A stretch of 64,000 bases of DNA from Bacillus cereus (GCF_025917685.1 NZ_CP089518.1:374501-438500), one strand, 5' to 3'. Positions 26,047 through 36,686 are shown, numbered from the stretch's first letter. Program-made: numbers and translations. Notes: generated by a model not told the origin, from the sequence alone.

Positions 26047-26841
26047 CTACTTCGTTTTTGCCTCTTCTCCAAGAATATTACGTCCAAACCATTTTTTACT
26101 AATTTTTTCGTACGTACCATCTTTAATGATTTCATCTAAAGCTTTATTTACTTTCTCAACCATTTCTTTATCATCTTTGCGAATAGCAATTCCCATTTCA
26201 TCAAGATTTAATGGTTTTCCAGCTTCTTTTATATTTGATCTACCTTCTTTAATCATTCGAAGACCAACCATTTGATCAGTGATTACTGCGTCAACACGCC
26301 CAGGCTCTAAGTCCATAAGAGCGGTAATATCACTATCGTATTCTGTAATTTGATCTGTATGTTTTGCAACAAGGGTTTTAAAGGTACTAGCTTTTACAAC
26401 ACCAATTTTCTTTCCTTTCAAATCTTCTGGAGAAGAGATAGATGTATTCTTTTTAGCTACGAAAATCTGGGCGCCAGAGCGATAATATGGGTTTGAGAAA
26501 CTAACAGCTTTTAATCGTTCTTCTGTAATAGCCATACTTCCTAATATCACATCATATTTTTTTGATTGTAGACCTTGAATTAGCGTTTCCCATGGATTTG
26601 TAATAGGAGCGGGTTTCATTCCCATCTTTTTCGCGAGCGCCTCACCTATTTCTACATCAAATCCGACAAGTTTTCCGTCATTTTCTTTATAGTTAAAAGG
26701 TTTGTATAATCCACTCATCGCATAACGAAATTCCTTTTCACCATTTGATGAAGTAGTCGAGCTTTCCTTACTACAGGCTCCTAGTATGAAGGATGTACAT
26801 AGTGTAATACTCGCAACAATGGTTAATAGTTTTCTTTTCAT
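26047..26841 (-). CDS. Amino-acid-binding lipoprotein of an ABC transporter
   Basis: A 264-residue family 3 solute-binding protein. The lipoprotein signal MKRKLLTIVASITLCTSFILGAC ends in a modified cysteine at residue 23. The ligand-pocket pattern is GLYKPFNYKENDGKLVGFDVEIGEA near 44-68, then ILGSMAITEERLKAVSFSNPYY and KKIGVVKASTF. The acidic-aromatic context resembles cystine/glutamine receptors, but the ligand is unclear. It lies between the ATPase gene and the permease gene and is secreted to the membrane surface. Confidence 0.9.
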   Translation of the reverse strand: MKRKLLTIVASITLCTSFILGACSKESSTTSSNGEKEFRYAMSGLYKPFNYKENDGKLVGFDVEIGEALAKKMGMKPAPITNPWETLIQGLQSKKYDVILGSMAITEERLKAVSFSNPYYRSGAQIFVAKKNTSISSPEDLKGKKIGVVKASTFKTLVAKHTDQITEYDSDITALMDLEPGRVDAVITDQMVGLRMIKEGRSNIKEAGKPLNLDEMGIAIRKDDKEMVEKVNKALDEIIKDGTYEKISKKWFGRNILGEEAKTK

Positions 26842-26962
26842 AAAACCCCTCCTATATATTGATCATACGGATGGTTTTAAGTATGTTATCGAGATATTTT
26901 ATTTGGACAATTAGTTGTGCACCGTATGAATGTATTTCTTTACGTTTGAAATAGAAGTTACA

Positions 26963-27685
26963 TTATAAAACGTTACGTAAAAATTGCTTTGCTCGTTCAT
27001 GTGATGGAGCTGAAAAGAATTGCGCTGGCGGAGCATCCTCTACAATTTTCCCGTCATCCATAAAGATGACGCGATCAGCTACATCTCTTGCGAAATTCAT
27101 TTCATGAGTAACAATAACCATTGTCATTCCTTCTTCAGCAAGTTCTTTCATAACTTGCAATACTTCTCCAACGAGTTCAGGGTCTAAGGCTGAGGTAGGT
27201 TCATCAAATAGCATAATTTTAGGATTCATAGCAAGAGCTCGCGCAATCGCAACGCGTTGTTTTTGACCACCTGAAAGTAGGTGAGGAGTTACATCCGCCT
27301 TATCTTGTAGGCCGACTTTTTGTAGGAGTTGATTACCAACATCCTTCGCGTCTGCTGTCTCCAATTTTTTTACGTGAATAGGTGCTTCTATGATGTTTTC
27401 TAGTGAGGTCATATGAGGAAAGAGGTTAAAGTGCTGAAAAACCATACCGACATTTTCACGGACTTTGTTTAAATTTGAATGCTTTGGATCAATTCGTTCA
27501 CCTTGTAAATGAATTTCACCTTCATCGTACATTTCTAAAAAGTTAAGACAGCGAAGTAATGTACTTTTGCCGGAACCACTGGCACCGATTAAAACAACAA
27601 CTTCTTTTTCTTTTACTTCTAAATCAATTCCTTTTAAAACATCAAGTGAACCAAATGATTTTACTAGATTTCGAACTTGAATCAT
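26963..27685 (-). CDS. Amino-acid ABC transporter ATPase (GlnQ/HisP family)
   Basis: A 240-residue ABC ATPase. Walker [16 protein letters not shown] is near residues 33-47, the signature [18 protein letters not shown] near 132-149, Walker [15 protein letters not shown] and the H-loop VTHEM follow. First gene of the operon; a clear TGGGGGG-type site precedes the ATG. It powers import of the amino acid bound by the next gene product. I see no riboswitch or T-box in the 200 bases upstream. Confidence 0.92.
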   Translation of the reverse strand: MIQVRNLVKSFGSLDVLKGIDLEVKEKEVVVLIGASGSGKSTLLRCLNFLEMYDEGEIHLQGERIDPKHSNLNKVRENVGMVFQHFNLFPHMTSLENIIEAPIHVKKLETADAKDVGNQLLQKVGLQDKADVTPHLLSGGQKQRVAIARALAMNPKIMLFDEPTSALDPELVGEVLQVMKELAEEGMTMVIVTHEMNFARDVADRVIFMDDGKIVEDAPPAQFFSAPSHERAKQFLRNVL

Positions 27686-27889
27686 ACAACCCCCCCAGTC
27701 AAAAATATATTTACAAATGTTGCCCCTTATTTCTGTTATTAGTCATAAATTGTCAGAATCCTTTATTTTTTTGGCGAAATTTGATATTCAAGGAAATTAT
27801 GATTTTAAAAATTTTTATATCTTTCTATAGCGAAAATATGGATAACATAGGTATTACTTATATTGCTTAAAATAAGGGGGAAAGAAGAG

Positions 27890-29184
27890 ATGGAAAAAGA
27901 AAGGAAAACATTTTCCTTTGATTTACGTATACAGCTTATGCTATTTACGACATTTTTAGCTTTCATTACATATTCAACAAGCTTATTTTTTATTTACGTT
28001 ATATATGATTATTTTTAAATTTATGTAAGTCTAACTGTTTATAATATTATCGTTATGTTATTAGGTATGGTCTGGAATTTTAGCATATGGAGCAGCGATC
28101 TTTTTAATTAAACCACTTCGGAAGTTGGAAGAAGCTGCAAGGAAAGCGGCTGAGGGTGATATTCGGGAAGATGTCACATTGCAAAAAACGGAAGATGAAA
28201 TTAAGTCTTTAAGTGTTTCATTTAATAGGATGCTAGGAAATGTAAGAGGTATGGTAAAAAATATTGATACTACATTTCCGTATACAAATAATCAAGTTCA
28301 GCAAATTAGAAAACAAACAGGAGAAGTGACGAAGCAAGCGCAAGGTGTATCTGAGACACTTGCAGAAATTTCTTCCGGCGCTGAGCAATCGGCAGCATCG
28401 ATTCATGCCATTGTTTCTACTTTAGATACAACGACTTCTATTGCGAGTGAAGTAGAAGAAAAAGCAAAGCGGTCTGACGGATTGTCTTCAGAAATGGTTC
28501 AAGCTTTAGGTCAAAGTACACGTGTCTTTACTTCTTTAATTCAAGGTATTCAAACATTGGCGAGAGAAAATGAAGATTCGATGGAAAATGTACAGAAATT
28601 AGAAGGGCGAATGAAACAAGTTGAACACATCGTTTCTGTTGTGAGTGAGATTGCTAGCCAAACAAATTTATTAGCACTCAACGCTTCTATTGAGGTAGCT
28701 CGAGCAGGAGAGCATGGAAGGGGTTTTGCGGTTGTAGCAGAAGAAGTAGGTAAACTTGCTGATGAAAGTGATCATTCTGCGAGAAACATATCGCAGTTAT
28801 TACGGAATATGCAAGATGAAGTACAGCATACAGCAAGTCGCATTGAAAATGACAGAGCAGGTGAAGACAGCTAAAGAAGAGGTAAAACGCGGAGAAGCTA
28901 CAGAATTAATTTTAAAAGAAATGTCATCAAGTGTTATGGAAGTAGCCGATGCAACTAAGCAAATTAGTAGTTACATGAATGAACAAGTGAATCACATTTA
29001 TCAAACAGGAGCACAAACAAAGGCTGTAGCAGCAATTGCGGAAGAAACGTCAGCTGGTTCACAAGAAGTGGCACGTGTGATGGGGCAATAGTCTAAAAAT
29101 ATGATAGCAATCGATCAATTATTAAAAGACTTAGAGAAGCAATTAGCGGATTTAAAACAAACAATTGAACGGTTTTCAATGTAA
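27890..29184 (+). pseudogene. Methyl-accepting chemotaxis receptor, disrupted (mcp remnant)
   Basis: The gene starts at 27890 (MEKERKTFSFDLRIQL) with a first membrane helix, then meets an in-frame TAA at 28016. Homology resumes in another frame from about 28075 ([20 protein letters not shown], the second helix and HAMP), shifts again near 28850 (SRIE to [12 protein letters not shown]), then hits a TAG at 29089 before its natural end ERFSM at 29182. The cytoplasmic part has the signalling-hairpin motif [32 protein letters not shown]. With a stop, two frameshifts and a second stop, no full-length receptor can be made. The sensory domain between the helices is unusually short even before decay. 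Confidence 0.85.
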
Positions 29185-29220
29185 AAGAGAAGAACAGAAT
29201 GCTGTTCTTCTCTTTTTTTA
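29183..29220 (+). terminator. Terminator after the mcp pseudogene
   Basis: Perfect 15-bp stem (29183-29197 with 29202-29216), loop AATG, then TTT. Confidence 0.85.
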
Positions 29221-29337
29221 GCTAGATTTAATATCTACAGTTAAAAAGTATAAACTATGAACGTTTCCGCAACATTCTTTTCTGTCCCTTTCGGATGAAA
29301 ATTATAGCGAGCTATAATATTAAAAGGGGTGTCTTTT

Positions 29338-29787
29338 ATGAAAAAAGAAAAAAGACAACGATTAATTAAACAATTTGTAAAGGAGTATGAAATAGAGAAG
29401 CAAGAAAGATTAGTAGAATTGTTAGCAAAAAAAGATGTATTAGTAACACAAGCTACAGTTTCTCGAGATATTCGTGAGTTGAATTTAACGAAGGTACCTT
29501 CTCAAGAAGGATTAATGATATATAAATTTTTCTCAGAAGAGCATTTACAAACCGATATAAAGTTAAAGAAAAAATTACGAGAGGTTGTTGTAAAAATTGA
29601 TTGTGTAGATCAATTAATGGTTATTAAAACATTACCTGGTAATGCACATGTTATTGGTGTTTTGTTTGATGAGCTAGATTGGAAAGAAAAAATAGGATGT
29701 ATATGTGGAAATGATACATGCCTTATAATTTCTCAGTCGAAATCAGATAGGGAGATTTTAGAAGAAAGGTTAAATTTAATTATGTAG
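29338..29787 (+). CDS. argR: ArgR-family arginine repressor, linked to the arc operon
   Basis: A 149-residue regulator, the same length as B. subtilis AhrC. The N-terminal winged helix includes LLAKKDVLVTQATVSRDIRELNL near residues 28-50; SRDIREL is the family recognition-helix signature. The C-terminal hexamerisation/arginine-binding domain carries PGNAHVIG and CGNDTCLII. ATG at 29338 follows AAGGGGTG; the in-frame GTG at 29329 overlaps that site. Placed just before arcABDC, it probably activates catabolism with arginine and may repress synthesis. A terminator follows. Confidence 0.88.
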   Translation: MKKEKRQRLIKQFVKEYEIEKQERLVELLAKKDVLVTQATVSRDIRELNLTKVPSQEGLMIYKFFSEEHLQTDIKLKKKLREVVVKIDCVDQLMVIKTLPGNAHVIGVLFDELDWKEKIGCICGNDTCLIISQSKSDREILEERLNLIM

Positions 29788-29791
29788 ATGC

Positions 29792-29830
29792 AAAATCCTG
29801 TTTTTAATAAAAATTAAAAACAGGATTTTT
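29792..29830 (+). terminator. Terminator between argR and arcA
   Basis: Perfect 17-bp stem (29792-29808 with 29813-29829), loop AAAA, followed by a TTTG tract. arcA therefore has its own promoter. Confidence 0.9.
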
Positions 29831-29969
29831 GTTTAAATACGGAAGTTAAATATTCAACATATATGCGTAATATATGTATTTTTTATTGAAAAATCGGGAT
29901 GAAGTGTTATAAAAATACAAATTCATATGATTTTAAAAAAATAACTTGTTTAATATTTCACAATGATAA

Positions 29970-30012
29970 TGTGGATGCTTTCACAAAGATAAAAGCGTGT
30001 AGCATTTATTAT
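29970..30012 (+). promoter_or_regulatory. arcA promoter with Crp/Fnr-type (ArcR) activator site
   Basis: TGTGGATGCTTTCACA (29970-29985) matches the TGTGA-N6-TCACA consensus of the Crp/Fnr/ArcR family with one mismatch. A -10 TATTAT lies at 30007-30012. Its inferred start near 30019 puts the site centre at -41.5, the standard class II activator position. The arcR gene product at 35034 is the natural ligand. Confidence 0.7.
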
Positions 30013-30055
30013 GTACTTGTAAGACATCAAACATATTTAAAAGGAGGTACAACAA

Positions 30056-31288
30056 ATGAAGCATCCGATACATGTTACTTCAGAAATTGGGGAATTACAA
30101 ACGGTTTTATTAAAACGACCTGGTAAAGAAGTGGAAAACTTAACGCCAGATTATTTGCAACAATTATTATTTGACGATATTCCATACTTACCAATTATTC
30201 AAAAAGAGCATGATTATTTTGCACAAACTTTACGCAATCGGGGTGTTGAAGTTCTTTATTTAGAAAAACTAGCTGCTGAGGCGTTAGTAGATAAAAAACT
30301 TCGAGAAGAATTTGTTGATCGTATTTTACAAGAAGGACAGGCTGACGTAAATGTAGCACATCAAACTTTAAAAGAATATTTACTTTCCTTTTCAAATGAA
30401 GAATTAATTCAAAAAATTATGGGTGGTGTACGGAAAAACGAAATTGAAACAAGTAAGAAAACACATTTATACGAGTTAATGGAAGATCACTATCCATTTT
30501 ACTTAGACCCAATGCCTAATTTATATTTTACTCGTGATCCAGCAGCTGCCATGAGTGATGGCTTAACGATAAATAAGATGAGAGAACCGGCACGTAGACG
30601 TGAATCATTGTTCATGGAGTACATTATTAAATATCATCCAAGATTTGCAAATCACAATGTGCCAATTTGGCTAGATCGTGATTATAAGTTTCCAATTGAA
30701 GGTGGCGACGAGCTAATTTTAAATGAGGAAACAATTGCAATTGGAGTATCTGCCCGCACTTCAGCTAAAGCAATTGAACGTTTAGCTAAAAATCTCTTTA
30801 GTCGACAAAATAAAATTAAGAAAGTGTTAGCAATAGAAATTCCAAAATGCCGAGCATTTATGCATTTAGATACAGTATTTACAATGGTCGATTATGACAA
30901 ATTTACAATTCATCCGGCCATTCAAGGACCGAAAGGAAATATGAATATTTATATTTTAGAAAAAGGCTCAGATGAAGAAACTCTTAAAATTACACATCGT
31001 ACTTCTTTAATGGAAGCATTAAAAGAGGTATTAGGCTTAAGTGAATTAGTTCTTATCCCTTGTGGAGGAGGAGATGTAATTGCTTCTGCTCGTGAACAAT
31101 GGAATGATGGATCGAATACATTAGCGATTGCGCCGGGAGTAGTTGTTACATATGATCGCAACTATGTATCCAATGCTTTATTACGGGAACATGGTATAGA
31201 AGTTATTGAGGTGCTAAGTTCGGAATTGTCTCGTGGTCGTGGGGGTCCACGTTGCATGAGTATGCCGATTGTTCGTAAAGATATTTAG
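30056..31288 (+). CDS. arcA: Arginine deiminase
   Basis: A 410-residue enzyme that hydrolyses arginine to citrulline and ammonia. The signature [18 protein letters not shown] is near residue 160 and the catalytic cysteine lies in GGPRCMSMP close to the C-terminus (about C401). Length matches the family. Strong AAAGGAGG is 8 bases before the ATG. First gene of arcABDC, which ends in ATP formation from carbamoyl phosphate. Expression should depend on ArcR and ArgR under oxygen limitation and arginine excess. Confidence 0.97.
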   Translation: MKHPIHVTSEIGELQTVLLKRPGKEVENLTPDYLQQLLFDDIPYLPIIQKEHDYFAQTLRNRGVEVLYLEKLAAEALVDKKLREEFVDRILQEGQADVNVAHQTLKEYLLSFSNEELIQKIMGGVRKNEIETSKKTHLYELMEDHYPFYLDPMPNLYFTRDPAAAMSDGLTINKMREPARRRESLFMEYIIKYHPRFANHNVPIWLDRDYKFPIEGGDELILNEETIAIGVSARTSAKAIERLAKNLFSRQNKIKKVLAIEIPKCRAFMHLDTVFTMVDYDKFTIHPAIQGPKGNMNIYILEKGSDEETLKITHRTSLMEALKEVLGLSELVLIPCGGGDVIASAREQWNDGSNTLAIAPGVVVTYDRNYVSNALLREHGIEVIEVLSSELSRGRGGPRCMSMPIVRKDI

Positions 31289-31318
31289 TATAAATAACGG
31301 AGAAAGCAGGGATGAATT

Positions 31319-32317
31319 ATGTTAACGACTAGACCTAATTTAAAAGGAAGAAGTTTTCTAGCTGAAAAAGATTTTACACAAGAAGAATTATTATATTTTC
31401 TAGATTTAGCAGCAGAATTAAAAGAGAAAAAGAAAAATGGTATCCCACATCGTTATTTAGAAGGAAAAAATGTAGCGCTCTTATTTGAAAAAACTTCAAC
31501 TCGTACACGATGTGCATTTACAGTAGCATGTACAGATTTAGGTGCAAACCCTGAATATTTAGGGAAAGGTGATATTCAGCTTGGGAAGAAAGAATCTGTA
31601 GAAGATACAGCAAAAGTATTAGGGCGCATGTTTGACGGAATTGAGTTCCGTGGATTTACTCATGAAACTGTAGAATCTTTAGCAGAAAATTCTGGTGTGC
31701 CAGTGTGGAATGGTTTAACAGATATGTGGCATCCAACACAAACACTCGCAGATTTATTAACTATTAGAGAACATGTAGGAAAGTTAAAAAATGTAAAGCT
31801 TGTTTATGTTGGAGATGGACGAAATAATGTCGCTAATAGCTTACTAGTTGGTGGAGCAATTATTGGAATGGAAGTACGTATTTGTACACCAGAATCTTTA
31901 TGGCCAGAACAGGAAGTAATTGATTTAGCAAAAAAATATAACGAACGGGTAATGGTAACAAGTAATGTTAAAGAAGCTGTTGAGGGTGCGGATGTAATCT
32001 ATACAGATGTATGGGTATCTATGGGGGAAGAAGAAAAATTTGCTGAACGTGTTGAGTTATTGAAACCTTATCAAGTAAATATGCAAATGATTAAAGAAAC
32101 AGGAAATGAAAATATGATTTTCTTACATTGTTTACCTGCATTCCATGATGTTGAAACGATGTATGGTGAGGAAGTTTATGAAAAGTATGGGTTGAAAGAA
32201 ATGGAGGTAACTGACGAAGTATTCCGCAGTAAACATTCAAAAGTATTTGATCAGGCTGAAAATAGAATGCATACAATTAAAGCTGTTATGGCAGCTACTT
32301 TAGGAAACATGGAGTAG
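31319..32317 (+). CDS. arcB: Ornithine carbamoyltransferase, catabolic
   Basis: A 332-residue transcarbamoylase that cleaves citrulline with phosphate into ornithine and carbamoyl phosphate. The carbamoyl-phosphate motif [10 protein letters not shown] is near residues 54-63, and [11 protein letters not shown] and HCLPAFHD complete the active site. It follows arcA by 30 bases. Context, rather than sequence alone, makes the catabolic ArcB assignment; the biosynthetic ArgF is very similar. Confidence 0.95.
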   Translation: MLTTRPNLKGRSFLAEKDFTQEELLYFLDLAAELKEKKKNGIPHRYLEGKNVALLFEKTSTRTRCAFTVACTDLGANPEYLGKGDIQLGKKESVEDTAKVLGRMFDGIEFRGFTHETVESLAENSGVPVWNGLTDMWHPTQTLADLLTIREHVGKLKNVKLVYVGDGRNNVANSLLVGGAIIGMEVRICTPESLWPEQEVIDLAKKYNERVMVTSNVKEAVEGADVIYTDVWVSMGEEEKFAERVELLKPYQVNMQMIKETGNENMIFLHCLPAFHDVETMYGEEVYEKYGLKEMEVTDEVFRSKHSKVFDQAENRMHTIKAVMAATLGNME

Positions 32318-32344
32318 AGAAGAAAGGGGATTTTCCTTTCTTCT
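32318..32344 (+). promoter_or_regulatory. Intercistronic hairpin between arcB and arcD
   Basis: Perfect 10-bp stem AGAAGAAAGG (32318-32327) with CCTTTCTTCT (32335-32344), loop of 7. It has no proper T run, so it is more likely a processing or partial-termination element. Confidence 0.5.
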
Positions 32345-32416
32345 TTCCCCTCCTTTAGGCACTATCATTCACTATTGCGTTAGTATTGTTATTGCAATTA
32401 AAGAGAGGTGAGTGGA

Positions 32417-33832
32417 ATGGGTGAAGATAAGAAATTAGGATTGTTTACTTTAACGGCTCTTGTAGTTGGTTCTATGATCGGTGGTGGGGCATTTAATTTA
32501 GCAAGTGATATGGCAAAAGGTGCTGGTGCCGGAGCGATTATTATTGGTTGGATTATAACAGGAATTGGAATGATTGCGCTTGGATTATCTTTTCAAAATC
32601 TAACTGTAAAACGGCCAGATTTAGATGGTGGTATTTTTAGTTATGCAAAAGCAGGATTTGGTAATTTCATGGGGTTTAATAGTGCGTGGGGATATTGGCT
32701 ATCTGCTTGGCTTGGTAATGTAGCTTACGGCACATTATTGTTTTCTTCATTAGGGTATTTCTTCCCAATTTTTGAAGGCGGTCAAAATGTAGCATCAATT
32801 ATTGGTGCAAGCGTATTATTATGGTGTGTTCACATGTTAATTTTACGTGGAGTTCAATCAGCAGCACTTGTGAATTTAGTAACTACAATCGCAAAATTAG
32901 TACCTGTATTTGTATTTATTGTTATAGGAATCTTTGCGTTTCATATTGATACGTTCCTAGATGGATTTTGGGGACAAGCTGGTTCTTTTTCATGGGGGGC
33001 GGTTGGCAGTCAAGTTAAAAGTACAATGCTTGTAACTCTGTGGGTGTTCATTGGGGTAGAAGGAGCTGTTGTTTTATCTAGTCGTGCAAAAAGTAGAAGT
33101 GATGTAGGAAAAGCGACGGTTATTGGCTTAATTGGTACACTCATCATTTACATTTTAATTACATTATTGTCTCTTGGACTTATGCAACAAGCAGATATTG
33201 CTAATTTGAAAAGTCCAGCTATGGCTTATTTATTTGAAAGCGTTGTTGGAAAATGGGGTGCTATCTTTATTAATTTAGGTTTAGTCATATCTGTATTAGG
33301 TGCTTGGTTAGGATGGACTTTACTTGCTTCTGAAATTCCGTATTTAGCTGCTAAAGACGGAGTATTTCCAAAATGGTTTGCAAAAGAAAATAAAAATAAG
33401 GCGCCCGTAAATTCATTATGGATAACAAATGGTTTGATTCAAATGTTCTTATTGACATTCGTTGTTTCCGATCAAGCTTATAATTTTGCATTTTCTCTAG
33501 CATCCTCTGCTATTTTAATCCCATATGCTTTTTCAGCATTTTATCAACTGAAGCATAGCTTAAAGTCTGAAGAAGTAGATCGAAATAAAAATATAATAAT
33601 TGGTTTGATAGCAAGTATTTATGGCGTGTGGTTAGTTTATGCAGCTGGTTTAGATTATTTATTACTAACAATGACTTTATATGCACCAGGTATTTTTATT
33701 TTCTACAATGTTCAAAAGCAAAAGAGTTCGAAGCAAATATTTACTCGAGTGGAATTAGCATCGTCGGTAGCGATTGGTGCTTTAGCATTCTTTGCCATTT
33801 ATGGATTGATTACAGGAAGTATTACTTTATAA
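32417..33832 (+). CDS. arcD: Arginine:ornithine antiporter
   Basis: A 471-residue amino-acid antiporter (APC superfamily) with about twelve helices. It begins MGEDKKLGLFTLTALVVGSM, with the family-typical GSMIGGGAFNLASDMA in helix 1, and carries the conserved VFIGVEGAVVLSSRAK loop. It exchanges external arginine for internal ornithine without energy cost. The ATG at 32417 follows GAGAGGTGA; a GTG start at 32408 overlaps it. Third gene of the arc operon. Confidence 0.93.
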   Translation: MGEDKKLGLFTLTALVVGSMIGGGAFNLASDMAKGAGAGAIIIGWIITGIGMIALGLSFQNLTVKRPDLDGGIFSYAKAGFGNFMGFNSAWGYWLSAWLGNVAYGTLLFSSLGYFFPIFEGGQNVASIIGASVLLWCVHMLILRGVQSAALVNLVTTIAKLVPVFVFIVIGIFAFHIDTFLDGFWGQAGSFSWGAVGSQVKSTMLVTLWVFIGVEGAVVLSSRAKSRSDVGKATVIGLIGTLIIYILITLLSLGLMQQADIANLKSPAMAYLFESVVGKWGAIFINLGLVISVLGAWLGWTLLASEIPYLAAKDGVFPKWFAKENKNKAPVNSLWITNGLIQMFLLTFVVSDQAYNFAFSLASSAILIPYAFSAFYQLKHSLKSEEVDRNKNIIIGLIASIYGVWLVYAAGLDYLLLTMTLYAPGIFIFYNVQKQKSSKQIFTRVELASSVAIGALAFFAIYGLITGSITL

Positions 33833-33869
33833 AGCGCTGTGAAAATGAAATCAATTGGAGGGTTGAAAT

Positions 33870-34832
33870 ATGGCACGAAGAAAAATTGTAGTTGCACTAG
33901 GGGGAAATGCGATACAGTCTGGAAAAGCTACTGCGGGAGCACAGCAAGAAGCGTTAGAAAAAACAGCGGAACAACTTGTGAAAATAATGGAAAATGATGT
34001 AGATATAGTAATTGCGCATGGAAATGGCCCACAAGTGGGGAATATTTTATTACAGCAAAAAGCTGCAGAAACGGAAAAAACACCTGCAATGCCATTAGAT
34101 ACTTGTGGTGCAATGAGCCAAGGGATGATTGGATATTGGATGGAAAATGCGATTGAAAAGGCATTGAAAAAACGGAATATAAAAAAAGATGTAGCAACGG
34201 TTATAACACGCGTTGTCGTGGATGAAAAAGATGAGGCATTTAAAAATCCAACTAAACCAATTGGTCCTTTTTATACAGAAGAAGAGGCAAGAAGATTAAT
34301 GGAAGAAACAAAAGCAGTGTTTAAAGAGGATGCTGGCAGAGGGTGGAGACGTGTTGTTCCATCACCGAAGCCTGTAAGTATTCATGAGCATAAAGTAATT
34401 AATTCTTTAGTTGAGGATGGAAATATAGTGATAGCTGTTGGTGGCGGTGGAATTCCAGTAATTGATTCCGAAGAAGGATTAAAAGGAACTGAAGCGGTTA
34501 TCGATAAAGATTTCGCTGCGCAGAAATTAGCTGAATTAGTAGATGCCGATACGCTCGTAATTTTAACTGCAGTTGATCATGTGTATGTAAATTATAATCA
34601 ACTGAATCAAAAGAAATTAGAGAATGTCACAGTGAATCAATTAGAAGAATACATGGAAGAACAGCAATTTGCTGCGGGAAGTATGCTTCCAAAAATTGAA
34701 GCTGCTATTAATTTTGTTAATACAAATCCAAAAAGAAAAACAATTATTACGTCTTTAGAAAAAGTATATGAAGCACTAGAAGAAAAATCTGGTACTATTA
34801 TTTCTAAACAGAATGTATGCATGTATGTTTAA
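33870..34832 (+). CDS. arcC: Carbamate kinase
   Basis: A 320-residue kinase that makes ATP from carbamoyl phosphate and ADP, the energy-yielding step of the arginine deiminase pathway. The N-terminal [10 protein letters not shown] and the [13 protein letters not shown] motif identify the amino-acid-kinase fold; [11 protein letters not shown] and [10 protein letters not shown] complete the site. GGAGGG precedes the ATG. Last gene of the operon, followed by a terminator. Confidence 0.95.
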   Translation: MARRKIVVALGGNAIQSGKATAGAQQEALEKTAEQLVKIMENDVDIVIAHGNGPQVGNILLQQKAAETEKTPAMPLDTCGAMSQGMIGYWMENAIEKALKKRNIKKDVATVITRVVVDEKDEAFKNPTKPIGPFYTEEEARRLMEETKAVFKEDAGRGWRRVVPSPKPVSIHEHKVINSLVEDGNIVIAVGGGGIPVIDSEEGLKGTEAVIDKDFAAQKLAELVDADTLVILTAVDHVYVNYNQLNQKKLENVTVNQLEEYMEEQQFAAGSMLPKIEAAINFVNTNPKRKTIITSLEKVYEALEEKSGTIISKQNVCMYV

Positions 34833-34857
34833 ATAATTATGTACGCTATTTATTAGT

Positions 34858-34895
34858 AAAAAAAGAATGGAGTTAGTAACTTCATTCTTTTTATT
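34858..34895 (+). terminator. Terminator of the arc operon
   Basis: Stem AAAAGAATGGAGTT with AACTTCATTCTTTT (one G-T pair), followed by a T run and TTATTTATT. Confidence 0.8.
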
Positions 34896-35033
34896 TATTA
34901 ATATTTTTTGTACTCATTGTTCATAAAGTTTTCATGATAAAATCTGAATATATGAGTTAGTTATGATAAAATTTAATTTGAATACGCTTTCTTGATTTTT
35001 CGCTCCAACATACAGCAAGAGAGAGGGAATCTT

Positions 35034-35723
35034 ATGAATAGACGGAACGTAGTTAAAGATTTAAAGCAGTTTGAATTATTTGCTCATTTAACAGAAAAGA
35101 AATTGAAAGGTTTAACGGAGTTTGTCTATTGGCGAACTTATAAAAAGGGTCAATTTTTATTTTTAGAAGGGGATTCAAGAGAAAGAATTTACTTCATGTT
35201 AGATGGTTTTGTAAAGTTAGAGCGGGTAAATCAAAGTGGAAATTTATTATATGATGACTATGTAAAGCGGTATTCTATTTTTCCTTATGGTGGTATGTTT
35301 ACAGACAGAGGATATAATTATACGGCAGAAGCGATGACAGATGTAGAGGTATATTATATTCCGACAGTAATTTTTGAAGATATGGTAAAATCTAGTAAGA
35401 CGCAATTGATGTACGTTGTTCAGCAATTATCATCAATATTAAAACTAAACGAAAATCGAGTGCAAAATATTACGATTCCTAATGCACAAGATCGGGTCAT
35501 TCAAACATTAAATTATTTAATGCAAGATTTAGGAGAACAGAGTGGCGAAACGATTGTAATTTCATGCCCACTTACAACAATTGAAATATCAAAAATATCT
35601 GGTACGTCTCGAGAGACGGTTAGCGGCGTATTAAAACAATTAAAAAACGATAGTATTGTTACAATTCTGGATAAAAAAATTACAATACATAATCCAACAT
35701 ATTTTGAGGAAATCTCTATGTGA
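35034..35723 (+). CDS. arcR: Crp/Fnr-family transcriptional activator ArcR
   Basis: A 229-residue Crp/Fnr regulator. The N-terminal cyclic-nucleotide-binding-like barrel includes KKGQFLFLEGDSRERIYFMLDG (about residues 37-58); the C-terminal HTH has SGTSRETVSGVLKQLKND near 186. It has a single cysteine, so it cannot be a four-cysteine iron-sulfur Fnr. It matches the ArcR regulators that sit beside arc operons in Bacillus and activate them anaerobically. The ATG at 35034 follows AGAGAGGG. Its predicted target is the TGTGG-N6-TCACA site before arcA. Confidence 0.87.
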   Translation: MNRRNVVKDLKQFELFAHLTEKKLKGLTEFVYWRTYKKGQFLFLEGDSRERIYFMLDGFVKLERVNQSGNLLYDDYVKRYSIFPYGGMFTDRGYNYTAEAMTDVEVYYIPTVIFEDMVKSSKTQLMYVVQQLSSILKLNENRVQNITIPNAQDRVIQTLNYLMQDLGEQSGETIVISCPLTTIEISKISGTSRETVSGVLKQLKNDSIVTILDKKITIHNPTYFEEISM

Positions 35724-35880
35724 AAATTTTATATGGATTTTCTAATTCATATTGTATATTAATAAAGTTCTTTATATATTTATAAGGAGCTTTTTTACGT
35801 TACCCTCTATAAAAAGATTGTAAAGTATGGTAATAATAGCTAAAATCGATAATAAAAAAGTAGGGGGAAGGAGAGAAAGA

Positions 35881-36564
35881 ATGGTCCGAATTGAGTATGA
35901 TCGATTAGTAGCTATTTGTTACAGTATAGGGGTTTTGTTATTATTAAAAATTCCAAACGATAATGAATTAATTGGGGAAAAACTATTCAATTTCTATAAG
36001 GTTCCGGTACATACATATATTTATATGGATTATAAAGTCTCAAATATATTAATCGTTTCTTTCGTACTACATGTAATCGCATTTATATTATTTGTAAAAT
36101 GGCTAGTAAAAAAGAAATCTAGTACATTTAGAACAATGAATAAGATAAAAGTAGTAGGCATTAGTATTTTGATTTTAATGATGCCGTTTATGCTAAATAA
36201 CATCCTTCAGACATTGAATAAAACGTGGTACTACGCAGGAAAAACAGGGGTAGAGGCGATAGAATATAAAAAAGAAGATAGTCAGTGTAGAATAGAGAAA
36301 AATGGAGAGGATATTGAACAAAAGTGTATTGTTACTTTAAAAAATTATCGTAATCATTCACAAGCATTAAAAGTTGTTTTATATGATAATGCAAAAGAGA
36401 ATTCCAAAAGTTATCCAGTACCGAAACCAGTCTATTTACAAAAACATGAGACAAAGCAATTCGAATTTCAAATTCCTGTTGCTTATAATAGCGGTATTGA
36501 AAAAGATAAAGTACCAAATATTAAATTACATTCATTGCATAAAAATGATGAGAAATACAATTAA
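35881..36564 (+). CDS. Uncharacterised membrane protein with extracytoplasmic domain
   Basis: A 227-residue protein with three hydrophobic segments (about residues 9-24, 55-76 and 89-110) and a soluble C-terminal half with two cysteines (SQCRIEKNG and EQKCIVTL, spaced 17 apart) that could be disulfide-linked. The C-terminal part has a beta-rich, possibly Ig-like pattern. GGAAGGAG lies 7 bases before the ATG at 35881. I do not recognise a family. It stands alone after arcR, with a terminator after it. Confidence 0.6.
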   Translation: MVRIEYDRLVAICYSIGVLLLLKIPNDNELIGEKLFNFYKVPVHTYIYMDYKVSNILIVSFVLHVIAFILFVKWLVKKKSSTFRTMNKIKVVGISILILMMPFMLNNILQTLNKTWYYAGKTGVEAIEYKKEDSQCRIEKNGEDIEQKCIVTLKNYRNHSQALKVVLYDNAKENSKSYPVPKPVYLQKHETKQFEFQIPVAYNSGIEKDKVPNIKLHSLHKNDEKYN

Positions 36565-36625
36565 TCCGTAACTGAAAGTTTATGAGTAGGAGCAATAATT
36601 TGAAACGATATAGAAAATCAACTTG

Positions 36626-36672
36626 AATCATCCAACATGCTGCGAGGTAACGGCATATTGGATGATTTTTTA
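36626..36672. terminator. Bidirectional terminator
   Basis: Stem AATCATCCAA-ATGC with GCAT-TTGGATGATT (36626-36640 with 36653-36667) lies between convergent genes; T-rich on the right, A-rich on the left. Confidence 0.8.
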
Positions 36673-36686
36673 TTTTATCCCCTTTT

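Noticed and set aside
29840..29960. ARG box (ArgR operator) before arcA
   Set aside because: AT-rich partial matches occur (near 29846 and 29869), but none convincingly matches the consensus pair of boxes.
29899..30126. 75-residue frame over the arcA leader
   Set aside because: It covers the ArcR site and the -10 box and overlaps arcA in another frame; its codon use is that of noncoding AT-rich DNA.
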